Source: Gleimia europaea ACS-120-V-Col10b (GTDB taxonomy: Bacteria; Actinomycetota; Actinomycetes; Actinomycetales; Actinomycetaceae). From it: a stretch of 64,000 nucleotides of DNA. The notes under the pieces are model-generated. The model was not told where the DNA came from. It ran no database searches and was given only the letters and a program-made list of their open reading frames with translations. Positions 1 through 8,353 of the stretch are shown here, one piece after another. The translations under genes were made by a program, and so were the position numbers. The DNA is taken from positions 496,001 to 560,000 of the forward strand of contig NZ_KE150266.1 of assembly GCF_000411155.1 (NCBI RefSeq). Reading direction: 5' to 3'. Within the stretch, counting starts at the first letter, position 1, and the number at the start of each line of letters is the position of its first letter.

Positions 1-2065
1 CGCTCTCATCGCCCAGCGGAATCTGCCAGTTCGGATACTGCGTGCTTGTGCCCGGGAAGTTCTGCGGGCGACGTTCACCCACAATGTCAACCAAAGACAC
101 CACCAGGAGACGCGACGGCGTCATCGCAATATAGCGGTGCAACGCGTCGATCAGAGGCTGTTCTTCACCCCGATGCTCCTGCGCTAACAGATCGTACTCG
201 ACCATGCGCGAGGTGAACATCTCCAACTCTGTAGCATCAGCGGCACGCACCGCTTCCACCGGCTCCACAAGTAGCCCAAGCTCCTCGCGGATCGACGTTT
301 GGATACCCTCTAAATATCCGGCGGTGGGCGGCAAATCGTGTGTATTCACGGCGGCGAGAACATCGCGACGATAGTTCTCCGGGCGGCGCGGCGAGCCGTC
401 ATCCTCCCGCTCGAACCACAGGATCGACGTGCCAAGCACACCACGTTCGTTCAAGTATCCGCGCACCCAGGGTTCAACCGTGCCCAGATCCTCACCAATC
501 ACAATCGAATTATTGCGGTAAGCCTCAAGTAAGAGGACACCAACCATCGCCTCGTGATCGTAGTTCACGTACGTACCGAAATTCGCGGTCTTGCCGTTGG
601 GGATCCACCATAGGCGGAACAAGCCCAGAATATGGTCAATGCGGATAGCGCCAGAAAAACGTGCTGCGGCGCGAATCATCCGCCGAAGCGGCTCATACCC
701 CGCCTGCGCGAGCGCACGCGGATTCCACGGCGGCTGCGACCAATCCTGACCAAGTTGGGAATACATGTCTGGCGGGGCACCAACCGTCATGCCGCGCGCA
801 AACAGCTCTGGCTGCGACCAGGTCTCGGAACCATACGGGTGTACGCCAACTGCAAGGTCTGACATGATGCCAATACTCATGCCCCCCGCAAGCGCGACCT
901 CCTGCGCGTCATCCAACTGGTTCCTAGCGATCCACTGCATCCACATGTGGAAACGCACCTGCTTGTAGTTCTGCTCCGCGTATGCGGCCACCGCAAGGGA
1001 GTCCGAATCTGCGTACTTCTCAGGCAAATGCAACCCGTAACGCTCAACCAATGCGCACCACACCGCGAACTTATACAGTGCAGGGCCGCCCTCGGCAATA
1101 AAACTGTTGAACTGCGCCTCCCGCTTCGCGCTACGACCAATCGTGAAGATCTCCCACAGCGCGCGCACCTTAGCCGACCACGACGCGTCGCGATCAATCA
1201 GGCCAATGTGATCCGAATCTTCCGTGCGTGAGGCCGCGTTGAGCTCCTCTACGTAAGCCTTCGCGGTCTCGCCCAGATCCGCATACTCAGCAATCAAACG
1301 CGGTGCGATGTAGAGAGGAGAAATGAACTGGCGGGTAACCGGCAGGTATGGGGATGCCTCGATCGGCACCACGGGAGCCGACGCATGCAACGGGTTAATC
1401 AAGTGGAAATCGGCGCCAATCTGCGCAAACGTGTGATTCATCGCCGCCAGGACGCGAGCATCTCCCATGCCCCAGCTATCATTAGCTCGCACCGAGTAGA
1501 GCTGGCTGGAAATACCCCACTTCTTGCCCGCCAGTTTCTCATCCAAATTCAGCGCACTCGGCACCACAATCAGGTGCGATTCGGCTTTTTCACCATTGCC
1601 AAGATGCGCGTAAAGCTTGTGATAACCCAGCGGGAAATCTGTCTCTAGAGCAAAAGCGGCGCGCCCGCGCAACACGCCATTGACAGCACGAGGGGGCTCC
1701 CAGTTATCCACCTGGCGAAGCTCACGCGCAGAGCCATCCTCAAACACCACCGAAACACTGACGTCTTCCCCATCGGGAACGTGCACCAACAGTTCACCAT
1801 AATTGCCGCCGCGCAACACCGTGGTGGGTGGCAAAACTGTCAGCCACTTGTCATCCTCGAACCCCGCAATACAGCGATCCAACTCGGCCGCATCCGGCGC
1901 ATCCGACAGACCCACGCCCAGTACCTGCAGCGTAGTAATCAACGTCTGGGCATTAACGTCCAGCAAGTTGCCATGCCAGTCCCAAAAACTGGTAGAAACA
2001 CCGTTCAGCGAAGCAAGATGCTGCAAACGGTCAAGATTGGCTGCGTCGAATGAAAGCTGCGTCAT
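1..2065 (-). CDS. malQ: 4-alpha-glucanotransferase (amylomaltase), C-terminus cut by window edge
   Basis: Cytoplasmic GH77 enzyme that disproportionates maltodextrins, moving glucan chains and releasing glucose. About 688 codons are visible and the frame runs off the left edge, so the last residues are missing. Family signatures are clear: RIDHILGLFRLWW (about residue 473, nucleophile Asp), GEDLGTVEP (about 521, acid/base Glu) and NTHDLP (about 573, third Asp). The long N-terminal extension is usual for actinobacterial and enterobacterial MalQ. The ATG at 2065 follows a GGGAG ribosome site about 5 nt upstream. It fits with glgX, the GH13 enzyme and the GlgE cluster further right in the window as maltodextrin recycling. 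Assignment is very secure. Confidence 0.96.
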   Translation of the reverse strand, partial: MTQLSFDAANLDRLQHLASLNGVSTSFWDWHGNLLDVNAQTLITTLQVLGVGLSDAPDAAELDRCIAGFEDDKWLTVLPPTTVLRGGNYGELLVHVPDGEDVSVSVVFEDGSARELRQVDNWEPPRAVNGVLRGRAAFALETDFPLGYHKLYAHLGNGEKAESHLIVVPSALNLDEKLAGKKWGISSQLYSVRANDSWGMGDARVLAAMNHTFAQIGADFHLINPLHASAPVVPIEASPYLPVTRQFISPLYIAPRLIAEYADLGETAKAYVEELNAASRTEDSDHIGLIDRDASWSAKVRALWEIFTIGRSAKREAQFNSFIAEGGPALYKFAVWCALVERYGLHLPEKYADSDSLAVAAYAEQNYKQVRFHMWMQWIARNQLDDAQEVALAGGMSIGIMSDLAVGVHPYGSETWSQPELFARGMTVGAPPDMYSQLGQDWSQPPWNPRALAQAGYEPLRRMIRAAARFSGAIRIDHILGLFRLWWIPNGKTANFGTYVNYDHEAMVGVLLLEAYRNNSIVIGEDLGTVEPWVRGYLNERGVLGTSILWFEREDDGSPRRPENYRRDVLAAVNTHDLPPTAGYLEGIQTSIREELGLLVEPVEAVRAADATELEMFTSRMVEYDLLAQEHRGEEQPLIDALHRYIAMTPSRLLVVSLVDIVGERRPQNFPGTSTQYPNWQIPLGDES

Positions 2066-2079
2066 TGAAAACTCCCGAT

Positions 2080-2093
2080 GCGATGGGTATCGC
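2080..2093. promoter_or_regulatory. Palindrome at the malQ transcription start, possible operator
   Basis: GCGAT-GGGT-ATCGC is a perfect 5-bp inverted repeat lying just downstream of the predicted malQ -10 box, between it and the ribosome site. Its position suits repressor binding, for example by a LacI-family sugar regulator, but no regulator gene is visible nearby. Confidence 0.3.
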
Positions 2094-2097
2094 ACCA

Positions 2098-2125
2098 ATT
2101 TTAGTCCGATAATGGCCGGGCCCAA
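2098..2125 (-). promoter_or_regulatory. Candidate malQ promoter
   Basis: On the minus strand, TTGGGC (2120-2125) is followed after 16 nt by TAAAAT (2098-2103), about 33 nt before the malQ start. The -10 is good and the -35 weak. Confidence 0.4.
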
Positions 2126-2175
2126 AATTATCGCGCACCCACCAATCCGTGAGGAAAAGTAAGTGCGCGAAAAGT

Positions 2176-2424
2176 TCAGCAAAACGCCGTTGCTTTAATG
2201 GTCCTATTCATTTCGTCCACGAGGTCATCAGAAGATGGGCCAACGATAATCTGCACGTAGCGGCCCGAAGACACAACGCCAATCGGGCTCGTCTCGCGGA
2301 TCACGGCCTCACTCACAAGGGCCGGCTCCGAAACGATGGCGCGGATACGCACGATGCAAGACTCAAGCTCCTCGATATTTTGGGCGCCACCGAGTCCCTC
2401 AACGAGTTTCTTTGCAATCGTCAC
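2176..2424 (-). CDS. Stand-alone PTS glucose-family EIIB domain
   Basis: An 82-residue protein that is a complete PTS EIIB domain of the glucose/N-acetylglucosamine type and nothing else. The signature ESCIVRIR places the phosphorylated cysteine at about residue 23, preceded by the typical AKKLVEGLGGAQNIEEL helix and followed by GVVSSGRYVQIIVGP. In the family this cysteine takes phosphate from EIIA and passes it to a sugar bound by EIIC. I chose the GTG at 2424 because GGAGG lies 7 nt before it; the in-frame ATG at 2430 would be only about 1 nt from that site, and the ATG at 2442 has no ribosome site. No EIIC or EIIA gene is adjacent, so the partner must be encoded elsewhere or the domain has a regulatory role. 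It shares a divergent intergenic region with tesB. Confidence 0.85.
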   Translation of the reverse strand: MTIAKKLVEGLGGAQNIEELESCIVRIRAIVSEPALVSEAVIRETSPIGVVSSGRYVQIIVGPSSDDLVDEMNRTIKATAFC

Positions 2425-2533
2425 TTTCATTCCTCCACACATGTAACCCGACTCACATAATAGTGTCTCAGATTACAAATTGGAAGTGGCAAAAGTACTA
2501 GCTGGCGTGCACGCCACCTTAATTCGCGCAACA

Positions 2534-3478
2534 ATGAGTGTCATGACTGAACCGATTGGTGTTCCCACTATCACCAGCGAGCCCCTCGCCTCCGTCCTGC
2601 GAGTGCTTCAGTTGCGCGACGGAGAAGCGGACCGCTTCGTTGCTGATTCCCTGCCGCAAATGAACCGAGTGTACGGCGGGCAAGTGCTCTCCCAGGCCCT
2701 CCTGGCCGCAGCCGCTACCGTCGAAGATCACCACGACCGGCCACCCCACTCACTCCACGCTTACTTCCTGCGCGGCGGCGATCCGGCTCGTCCCATCAGC
2801 TTTGAAGTGGCACGCACCCATGACGGGCGCTCATTTGCCTCCCGACAAGTCAGCGCCACGCAAGACGGGCGTGACATCCTCACGCTCATGGCTAGTTTCC
2901 AACTGCGTCAACCCGGCGTTGAACACTCCTCCCAAATCCCGGATGTGCCTGGCCCAGAAGAGCTCATCTCCGCCCTCGAATACTTCCGCTCCCTCAAACA
3001 CCCCGTTGGCAAATTCCTTGGCAAAACCGCAGCTTTCGACGTGCGGCACGTACAGGAAAACCTGTACATCAACGCCTCGCCAGACAAGAGCCGATGCCAG
3101 CAACTGTGGATGAAACCCCGCGCGGAAATCGCGGGCGCTACTCCCCTGGTTTCGCGTGCACTCCTCGCCTACGTTATCGATCAGGTAATGATGGAACCTG
3201 CACTGCGCACCCACGGACTGTCGTGGCTCACCCCCGGCCTCGCGCTCGCCAGCCTCGACCACGCCATGTGGTTCCACCAAGACTTCGACATTAACCAGTG
3301 GCTGCTCTACGACCAAGAGTCCCCCTCCGCGAATGGAGCGCGCGCCACCGGACACGTGCGCGTCTTCACCGAAGATGGCGATCTAGTGGCCGAAGCCATG
3401 CAAGAAGCCATGCTTCGCCTTCCCGAAGAAGGCGCTGCCCCCTCCAGTTGGAGTTTTGAAGTCCCACCCGTTTCGTAA
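2534..3478 (+). CDS. tesB: Acyl-CoA thioesterase II
   Basis: Hydrolyses acyl-CoA to free acid and CoA. It is a double-hotdog TesB-family protein of about 314 residues. The N-terminal hotdog shows VYGGQVLSQAL and HSLHAYFLRGGD; the C-terminal one shows SLDHAMWFHQ (catalytic Asp of the family) and LVAEAMQEAMLR (catalytic Gln region). The frame is open back to a TTG at 2480, but family alignment of the VYGGQ block favours the ATG at 2534 or 2543; neither has a clear ribosome site, so the start is uncertain. It is a single gene with a terminator right behind it and no fatty-acid genes nearby. Confidence 0.92.
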   Translation: MSVMTEPIGVPTITSEPLASVLRVLQLRDGEADRFVADSLPQMNRVYGGQVLSQALLAAAATVEDHHDRPPHSLHAYFLRGGDPARPISFEVARTHDGRSFASRQVSATQDGRDILTLMASFQLRQPGVEHSSQIPDVPGPEELISALEYFRSLKHPVGKFLGKTAAFDVRHVQENLYINASPDKSRCQQLWMKPRAEIAGATPLVSRALLAYVIDQVMMEPALRTHGLSWLTPGLALASLDHAMWFHQDFDINQWLLYDQESPSANGARATGHVRVFTEDGDLVAEAMQEAMLRLPEEGAAPSSWSFEVPPVS

Positions 3479-3503
3479 ACGTAGCGAAACAGTAAACGAG
3501 CGA

Positions 3504-3533
3504 AAAAGTTTGTGCCGCCAAACTTTTATTTTC
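3504..3533 (+). terminator. Rho-independent terminator of tesB
   Basis: A perfect 9-bp stem AAAAGTTTG / CAAACTTTT with a 6-nt loop, followed by ATTATTTT. Confidence 0.6.
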
Positions 3534-3608
3534 TGTACACAGGTTTTCTTAAGGTCCTAAGATGGAATGCAACGTATTTTTGCGTTTCACACTCAAAGGA
3601 GAAAATTA

Positions 3609-5987
3609 ATGAGGAGATCTGTGAAGACCCTAGCTGCGGGTGCTATCGCAACCGCCGCGCTAGTAGTCTCTCCACTCGCCGCATTTGCTGAAGATCCTGT
3701 CAGCGAATCCGAAGCTAACCCGGTAAACGCGGCCAGTAGCGAAGCTGAAGTCGAAAAGACCAATAGCGACAGCGCACCGGCAGACGCAAATAAAGATGTT
3801 ACGGGTGAGGATAGCGCGCTCGAAGCTGAGCCGGCCAACACCCCCGAGTCTGAAACTCCAAAACCCAAGGATTTTGAAGACGACGTTGTCACCATGAACC
3901 TTTTCAACATGACCGACATTCACGGTCATATTGAAAAAGCCGAGCGTAAAGGCAAGGTATCTGAAGCTGGCTTGGCTTCCACCGCCTGCTACGTGAAAAA
4001 GGCGGAGGCAGAAAATAAGAACTCCGTGTTCACGCTTCTTGGCGATAACATTGGTGCTTCCCCGTTCACCTCGGGCTCACAAGATGACAATCCGACCATT
4101 GCGGCACTGAACAACTCCAGGGTTTTTGCCTCCGCGATCGGTAACCACGAGTTCGACAAGGGCATCGACGTGCTCCAACAGCGCGTTAAGGGTGAGGGCG
4201 GATACACCAAGATTGAATTCCCCTACCTAGCCGCAAACATTGTTTCCAAATCCACCGGCGAAACGCTGTTTGACCCGTTCAAGATCTGGGAGTCCCCCTC
4301 TGGAGTCAAGGTGGGCTTCATCGCAGCCATTGAAGAGGATGCGCCCACCAAGGTAGCACCCGGCACGTTTGATGATGTCGAGTTCCTGCCCGCAGCTGAG
4401 ACGGTAAACAAGTACGCAGCGATCCTTAAGGACGGTCAAGAAGGTAACGGCGAGGCCGATATCGTCGTTGCGCTCTACGACAACGACGTTCTGATTTCCG
4501 CTCCTCGCCTCTCCAGCGATGTGGATATCCTGATGGGTGGCGACACGCACAAGCCGTACTACTTCTCTGGTGACAATGCTCTAGTGAACAAGGACGGCAA
4601 GAAGATCCTCGCTACCACCGCGTCAGGTAGCTTCACGGACAACCTCGCAAACGTGGAACTAAAGTACAACAAGGTTGAGAAGAAGATCGAAGAAGCTAAA
4701 GCTGTTCAGATCCCCGCATCCGACGTTGTGGCTTGTGGTGAAGACGCTACTGTCAAGGCCATTGTTGACGACGCTGTTGCCAAGGCTAAGGAAGCCAAGG
4801 AAAAGGTAGTTCTAAAAACCAACAGCGCCTTCTACCGCGGCAAGCAGGAATCCGGTGAGAACCGTGGCACCGAATCCACCCTCGGTAGCCTGGTTGCTGA
4901 CGCGATGAAGGGCTCCTTTACTAAGCTTGACGGCAAGCCGATCGACATTGGCATCATCAATGCTGGTGGCCTGCGCGCCGACCTCGTTCCAACTGACGGC
5001 AAGCTCACTGTTGGTGACGTCTTTGCTGTAGCCCCGTTCTCCAACGAAGTTGGCTACGTTGAGATGACGGGCGCCCAGTTCAAGACGCTACTTGAACAGC
5101 AGTGGAAGGAAATTGGTGAAAACTCCACGCGTCCGATGCTAAAGCTCGGCCTGTCTGAAAACGTCAAGTACACCTACGATCCGGCGCGCCCGATGGGTGA
5201 GCGCATAACTTCGATCCTGCTCGATGGCCAGCCCATTGATCCACAGGCGATCTACTCGGTAGGTTCGGTAACGTTCCTCCTTTCCGGCGGTGACTCGTTT
5301 GACGTCCTCAAGGAAGACTCAATCAACGCTACCCTGACCACCATCCCCGACGGTTTGGACCGCGAATGGATCCAGAAGTACCTGGAGGCCAACCCGAAGG
5401 TTGCCCCGCGCCAAGCGGTTTCCTCCGTTGGCGCCACGCTAACTCACAGCGTAGACACTGTGAACGGCAAGCCGGTTGTTTCCGGCAAGCTGTCCCTACG
5501 CGGACTGTCGTTCTCCGGACCGGATGAGGCAGCCCCGAAGAACGTTACGCTCTTCATCGACGACAAGAACGTGGCGAGCGCCGAGGTAAACAACACACTT
5601 GAAGATGAGAATGCGGCAAACGAAAACGCTATCGTCACTGCCGATGGTGTTGGCTACACTAATGCACCGCTAGAGTTCAACGTCTCCGGAGTGTGCGAGG
5701 ATCGCTCGGGAATAGTGAACCTGCCGCTCACGGTTAAGGCCGGAAGCGCTGACGAACAGGGTTCTGACACACCAGAGCTAATCTCACCAGCTTCTGGTCT
5801 CGGCATCAGCGTGGACTGCGGTAGCCCAGCCCCGGACACCCCCGAGGGCACAACTGCAAGCGCCACTAAGGCTCCGAACAAGCCACTAGCTAAGACTGGT
5901 GTTTCCATGTTTGGCACGGCAGCTGGCGCCCTGGCCCTCCTGTTCGCAGGCGGCACGATGCTGGCGATTCGCCGCCGGCAAGCGTAG
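3609..5987 (+). CDS. Cell-wall-anchored 5'-nucleotidase/cyclic phosphodiesterase-like protein
   Basis: A 792-residue UshA-family surface protein. Order: Sec signal peptide (1-28, ending AAFA), an acidic low-complexity linker, a calcineurin-like metallophosphoesterase domain (about 95-350), a 5'-nucleotidase C-terminal domain with NAGGLRADL (about 450), a further C-terminal region, and a sorting signal with LAKTG (about 760), hydrophobic stretch and RRRQA tail. Family members hydrolyse extracellular nucleotides to nucleosides. DIHGH (101), GDN (144) and GNHEF (177) are intact, but the blocks that normally carry two more metal-binding histidines read ALYDND (289) and GGDTH (310), so activity may be altered. 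The ATG at 3609 follows AAAGGAG; the frame extends further upstream but this is the true-looking start. A bidirectional terminator follows. Confidence 0.9.
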   Translation: MRRSVKTLAAGAIATAALVVSPLAAFAEDPVSESEANPVNAASSEAEVEKTNSDSAPADANKDVTGEDSALEAEPANTPESETPKPKDFEDDVVTMNLFNMTDIHGHIEKAERKGKVSEAGLASTACYVKKAEAENKNSVFTLLGDNIGASPFTSGSQDDNPTIAALNNSRVFASAIGNHEFDKGIDVLQQRVKGEGGYTKIEFPYLAANIVSKSTGETLFDPFKIWESPSGVKVGFIAAIEEDAPTKVAPGTFDDVEFLPAAETVNKYAAILKDGQEGNGEADIVVALYDNDVLISAPRLSSDVDILMGGDTHKPYYFSGDNALVNKDGKKILATTASGSFTDNLANVELKYNKVEKKIEEAKAVQIPASDVVACGEDATVKAIVDDAVAKAKEAKEKVVLKTNSAFYRGKQESGENRGTESTLGSLVADAMKGSFTKLDGKPIDIGIINAGGLRADLVPTDGKLTVGDVFAVAPFSNEVGYVEMTGAQFKTLLEQQWKEIGENSTRPMLKLGLSENVKYTYDPARPMGERITSILLDGQPIDPQAIYSVGSVTFLLSGGDSFDVLKEDSINATLTTIPDGLDREWIQKYLEANPKVAPRQAVSSVGATLTHSVDTVNGKPVVSGKLSLRGLSFSGPDEAAPKNVTLFIDDKNVASAEVNNTLEDENAANENAIVTADGVGYTNAPLEFNVSGVCEDRSGIVNLPLTVKAGSADEQGSDTPELISPASGLGISVDCGSPAPDTPEGTTASATKAPNKPLAKTGVSMFGTAAGALALLFAGGTMLAIRRRQA

Positions 5988-6014
5988 GTTCATCTTACTG
6001 AACTAGCTCCCAAC

Positions 6015-6054
6015 AAAGTTTTGGCCCGGATGTTTCCATCTGGGCCAAAACTTT
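6015..6054. terminator. Bidirectional terminator between the nucleotidase gene and ettA
   Basis: A perfect 13-bp stem AAAGTTTTGGCCC / GGGCCAAAACTTT with a 14-nt loop. It lies between the ends of two convergent genes and serves both. The uridine tract is short. Confidence 0.75.
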
Positions 6055-6092
6055 ATCTATTTGAAGAGAGCCACCGCGCGGGGTGGAACTCT

Positions 6093-7775
6093 TTAGTCGC
6101 GAGTTAGGCGACGGTGCGTCACGCGGCGCGGGCGCGCGGCCTCTGGGCCGAGGCGCTCAATCTTGTTCTTCTCGTATGCCTCGAAGTTACCCTCAAACCA
6201 GTACCAGTTCGCAGGATTATCTTCGGTGCCTTCCCAAGCGAGAATGTGGCTGGCCACGCGGTCAAGGAACCAGCGGTCGTGAGTAACTACAACAGCACAG
6301 CCGGGGAACTCCAGGAGCGCGTTTTCTAGGGATGCCAGCGTTTCGACGTCGAGATCGTTAGTTGGCTCGTCCAAGAGCAACAGGTTGCCACCCTGCTTCA
6401 GGGTTAGCGCCAGGTTCAAGCGGTTGCGCTCACCACCGGAGAGCACGCCCGCCGGCTTTTGCTGGTCAGCACCCTTGAAGCCGAACGCGGACACGTACGC
6501 ACGCGAGGGAACCTCAACGTTCCCGACTTCCAAATAGTCAAGGCCGTCAGACACGACCTCCCATAGAGTCTTGTTCGGATCGATTCCTGCGCGGGTTTGG
6601 TCTACGTAAGAAATCTTGACGGTCTCACCGATATTCAGATCACCACCATCGAGTGGTTCAAGCCCAACGATCGTCTTGAACAGCGTGGTTTTACCAACCC
6701 CGTTGGGGCCAATCACACCCACGATGCCGTTACGCGGAAGGGAGAAGGACAGGCCGTCAATGAGCTTGCGATCCCCGAAGCCCTTTTGCAAATTGGAAGC
6801 ATCGATCACCACGTTGCCCAGGCGCGGGCCCGGCGGAATCTGGATCTCTTCAAAGTCCAGTTTGCGGGTGCGCTCAGCTTCTTCAGCCATCTCCTCATAG
6901 CGGGCAAGACGAGCCTTTTGCTTCGCCTGCCGCCCCTTGGCGGACGTGCGCACCCACTCAAGTTCGTCCTTCAAACGCTTGGCAAGTTTGGCGTCCTTCT
7001 TCCCCTGAATCTGAAGGCGTTCCTTCTTCGTTTCCAGGTAGGTAGTGTAGTTACCCTCGTACGGGTACAAACGCCCGCGGTCAACCTCGGCAATCCACTG
7101 GGCCACGTGATCTAGGAAGTAACGGTCGTGGGTCACTGCGATGACAGCGCCCGGGTAGGAAGCCAGGTGCTGTTCCAACCAGAGCACTGATTCGGCATCC
7201 AGGTGGTTAGTGGGCTCATCCAGTAGGAGCAGGTTCGGAGCTTCAAGAAGCAGGCGGCAAAGTGCCACGCGGCGGCGCTCACCGCCGGAAAGTACGTTCA
7301 CGGGCGTGTCTGGCGGCGGACAGCGAAGCGCATCCATAGCTTGGTTTAGCTGCGATTCAAGATCCCAGCCGTTCACCGCATCGATCTCGGTTTGCAGTTT
7401 GCCCATTTCTTCCATGAGAGCGTCAAAATCTGCATCCGGATTAGCCATCTCTTCCGAAACCTCGTTGTAGCGCTTAAGTTTCGCTACCGTTTCACCAACA
7501 CCAAGCTCCACGTTTTCAAGAACAGTTTTGTCCTCGTCCAAAGGGGGCTCCTGCTGCAAGATACCAACCGTGTATCCAGGGGAAAGACGAGCCTCGCCGT
7601 TTGACGGCTCGTCCAGGCCCGCCATGATTTTCAAAATCGAGGACTTGCCGGCGCCGTTGGGGCCAACCATGCCGATCTTTGCGCCCGGGAAGAACGCCAT
7701 CGTCACGTCGTCAAGAATTACTTTGTCTCCGTGCGTCTTACGCGCGCGGATCATTTGGTAAATATATTCGGCCAT
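6093..7775 (-). CDS. ettA: Energy-dependent translational throttle protein EttA (ABC-F)
   Basis: A soluble ABC-F ATPase of 560 residues that binds the ribosomal E site and gates the first steps of elongation according to ATP/ADP level. Two ABC domains are present: GPNGAGKSS with LSGGERRRV and LLLDEPTNHLD in the first, GPNGVGKTT with LSGGERNRL and LLLDEPTNDLD in the second. A basic coiled linker between them contains the KKERLQIQGKKDAKLAKRLKDE-type arm of EttA. There is no transmembrane segment. The short C-terminal extension is rich in arginine (ARPRRVTHRRLTRD). It is transcribed alone from the promoter upstream, with a GAAGG ribosome site. Confidence 0.96.
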   Translation of the reverse strand: MAEYIYQMIRARKTHGDKVILDDVTMAFFPGAKIGMVGPNGAGKSSILKIMAGLDEPSNGEARLSPGYTVGILQQEPPLDEDKTVLENVELGVGETVAKLKRYNEVSEEMANPDADFDALMEEMGKLQTEIDAVNGWDLESQLNQAMDALRCPPPDTPVNVLSGGERRRVALCRLLLEAPNLLLLDEPTNHLDAESVLWLEQHLASYPGAVIAVTHDRYFLDHVAQWIAEVDRGRLYPYEGNYTTYLETKKERLQIQGKKDAKLAKRLKDELEWVRTSAKGRQAKQKARLARYEEMAEEAERTRKLDFEEIQIPPGPRLGNVVIDASNLQKGFGDRKLIDGLSFSLPRNGIVGVIGPNGVGKTTLFKTIVGLEPLDGGDLNIGETVKISYVDQTRAGIDPNKTLWEVVSDGLDYLEVGNVEVPSRAYVSAFGFKGADQQKPAGVLSGGERNRLNLALTLKQGGNLLLLDEPTNDLDVETLASLENALLEFPGCAVVVTHDRWFLDRVASHILAWEGTEDNPANWYWFEGNFEAYEKNKIERLGPEAARPRRVTHRRLTRD

Positions 7776-7793
7776 GCCATACCTTCACGTTTA

Positions 7794-7815
7794 ACTAGGC
7801 TTAGTCGAGCCTAGT
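7794..7815. promoter_or_regulatory. Inverted repeat at the ettA transcription start
   Basis: ACTAGGCT-TAGTCG-AGCCTAGT is a perfect 8-bp inverted repeat that overlaps the predicted -10 end and start of the ettA transcript. It could be an operator or a 5' hairpin in the mRNA leader. Confidence 0.4.
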
Positions 7816-7841
7816 GTACGTGAACCGCCGGCCCGATCCAA
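7813..7841 (-). promoter_or_regulatory. ettA promoter
   Basis: Minus strand TTGGAT (7836-7841), 17-nt spacer, TACACT (7813-7818), about 38 nt before the ettA start. Confidence 0.55.
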
Positions 7842-7862
7842 CGCGAGCCGGCGGATTTTCAC
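7820..7862 (-). terminator. Hairpin behind the ssb-like gene
   Basis: CCGCCGGC / GCCGGCGG (8 bp) with outer GTGAA / TTCAC pairing, lying directly after the ssb-like stop. It lacks a real uridine tract on the minus strand. The -35 of ettA sits in its loop. Confidence 0.4.
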
Positions 7863-7865
7863 GGT

Positions 7866-8345
7866 TTATCGAGTAGTTGGTTCCCGTACAGAGCGGCTGT
7901 ATGAGGCCGTTCCATACCCAAGGTCATGACCAATGGTTGTAGCGGTGATAACAAGCTCTGTTCCCCTGCTTCCGCTCTGCGGATTACTCCACTCATTAAC
8001 TTCGAGTCGGCCAGTTACAATCACCGGCTGCCCCTTTTGCAAAGACTGAGCCGCATTCTCAGCCAACTGACCCCACATTTTCACCGTGTACCAAGCTGTT
8101 GACGCGTCATGCCAGTTGCCCGCATCGTCACGCCCACGCCGAGTGACGGCCATCCGCACCCTGGCCAGCTTCGATCCCGACGGCAAAGTTTTCAGGTCTA
8201 TTTGGGATCCGAGGCGGCCACGAACAGTAATATTCACCGCATCGGCCGAGAATGTTTTCAACCGCGATGAGGTTGGCACCGCAACGGTAGCGACAGTGGT
8301 ATTGCTATCTGCAACGACGGTATTTGAATTCCAAGTATCTTCCAT
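7866..8345 (-). CDS. Single-stranded DNA-binding protein paralogue without acidic tail
   Basis: A 159-residue protein with one OB-fold of the bacterial SSB type: NITVRGRLGSQ, ARVRMAVTRR, TAWYTVKMWGQLAENAAQSLQKGQPVIVTGRLEVNEW. About 32 residues precede the fold. It would bind single-stranded DNA as an oligomer. The protein ends SRSVREPTTR and lacks the acidic DDDIPF-type C-terminal tail through which the replicative SSB recruits partner proteins, so it is more likely a secondary SSB (as in competence or stress) than the essential one, which normally sits between rpsF and rplI. It starts 8 nt after the gene for a surface protein and is probably co-transcribed with it. Confidence 0.88.
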   Translation of the reverse strand: MEDTWNSNTVVADSNTTVATVAVPTSSRLKTFSADAVNITVRGRLGSQIDLKTLPSGSKLARVRMAVTRRGRDDAGNWHDASTAWYTVKMWGQLAENAAQSLQKGQPVIVTGRLEVNEWSNPQSGSRGTELVITATTIGHDLGYGTASYSRSVREPTTR

Positions 8346-8353
8346 GATTTCTC

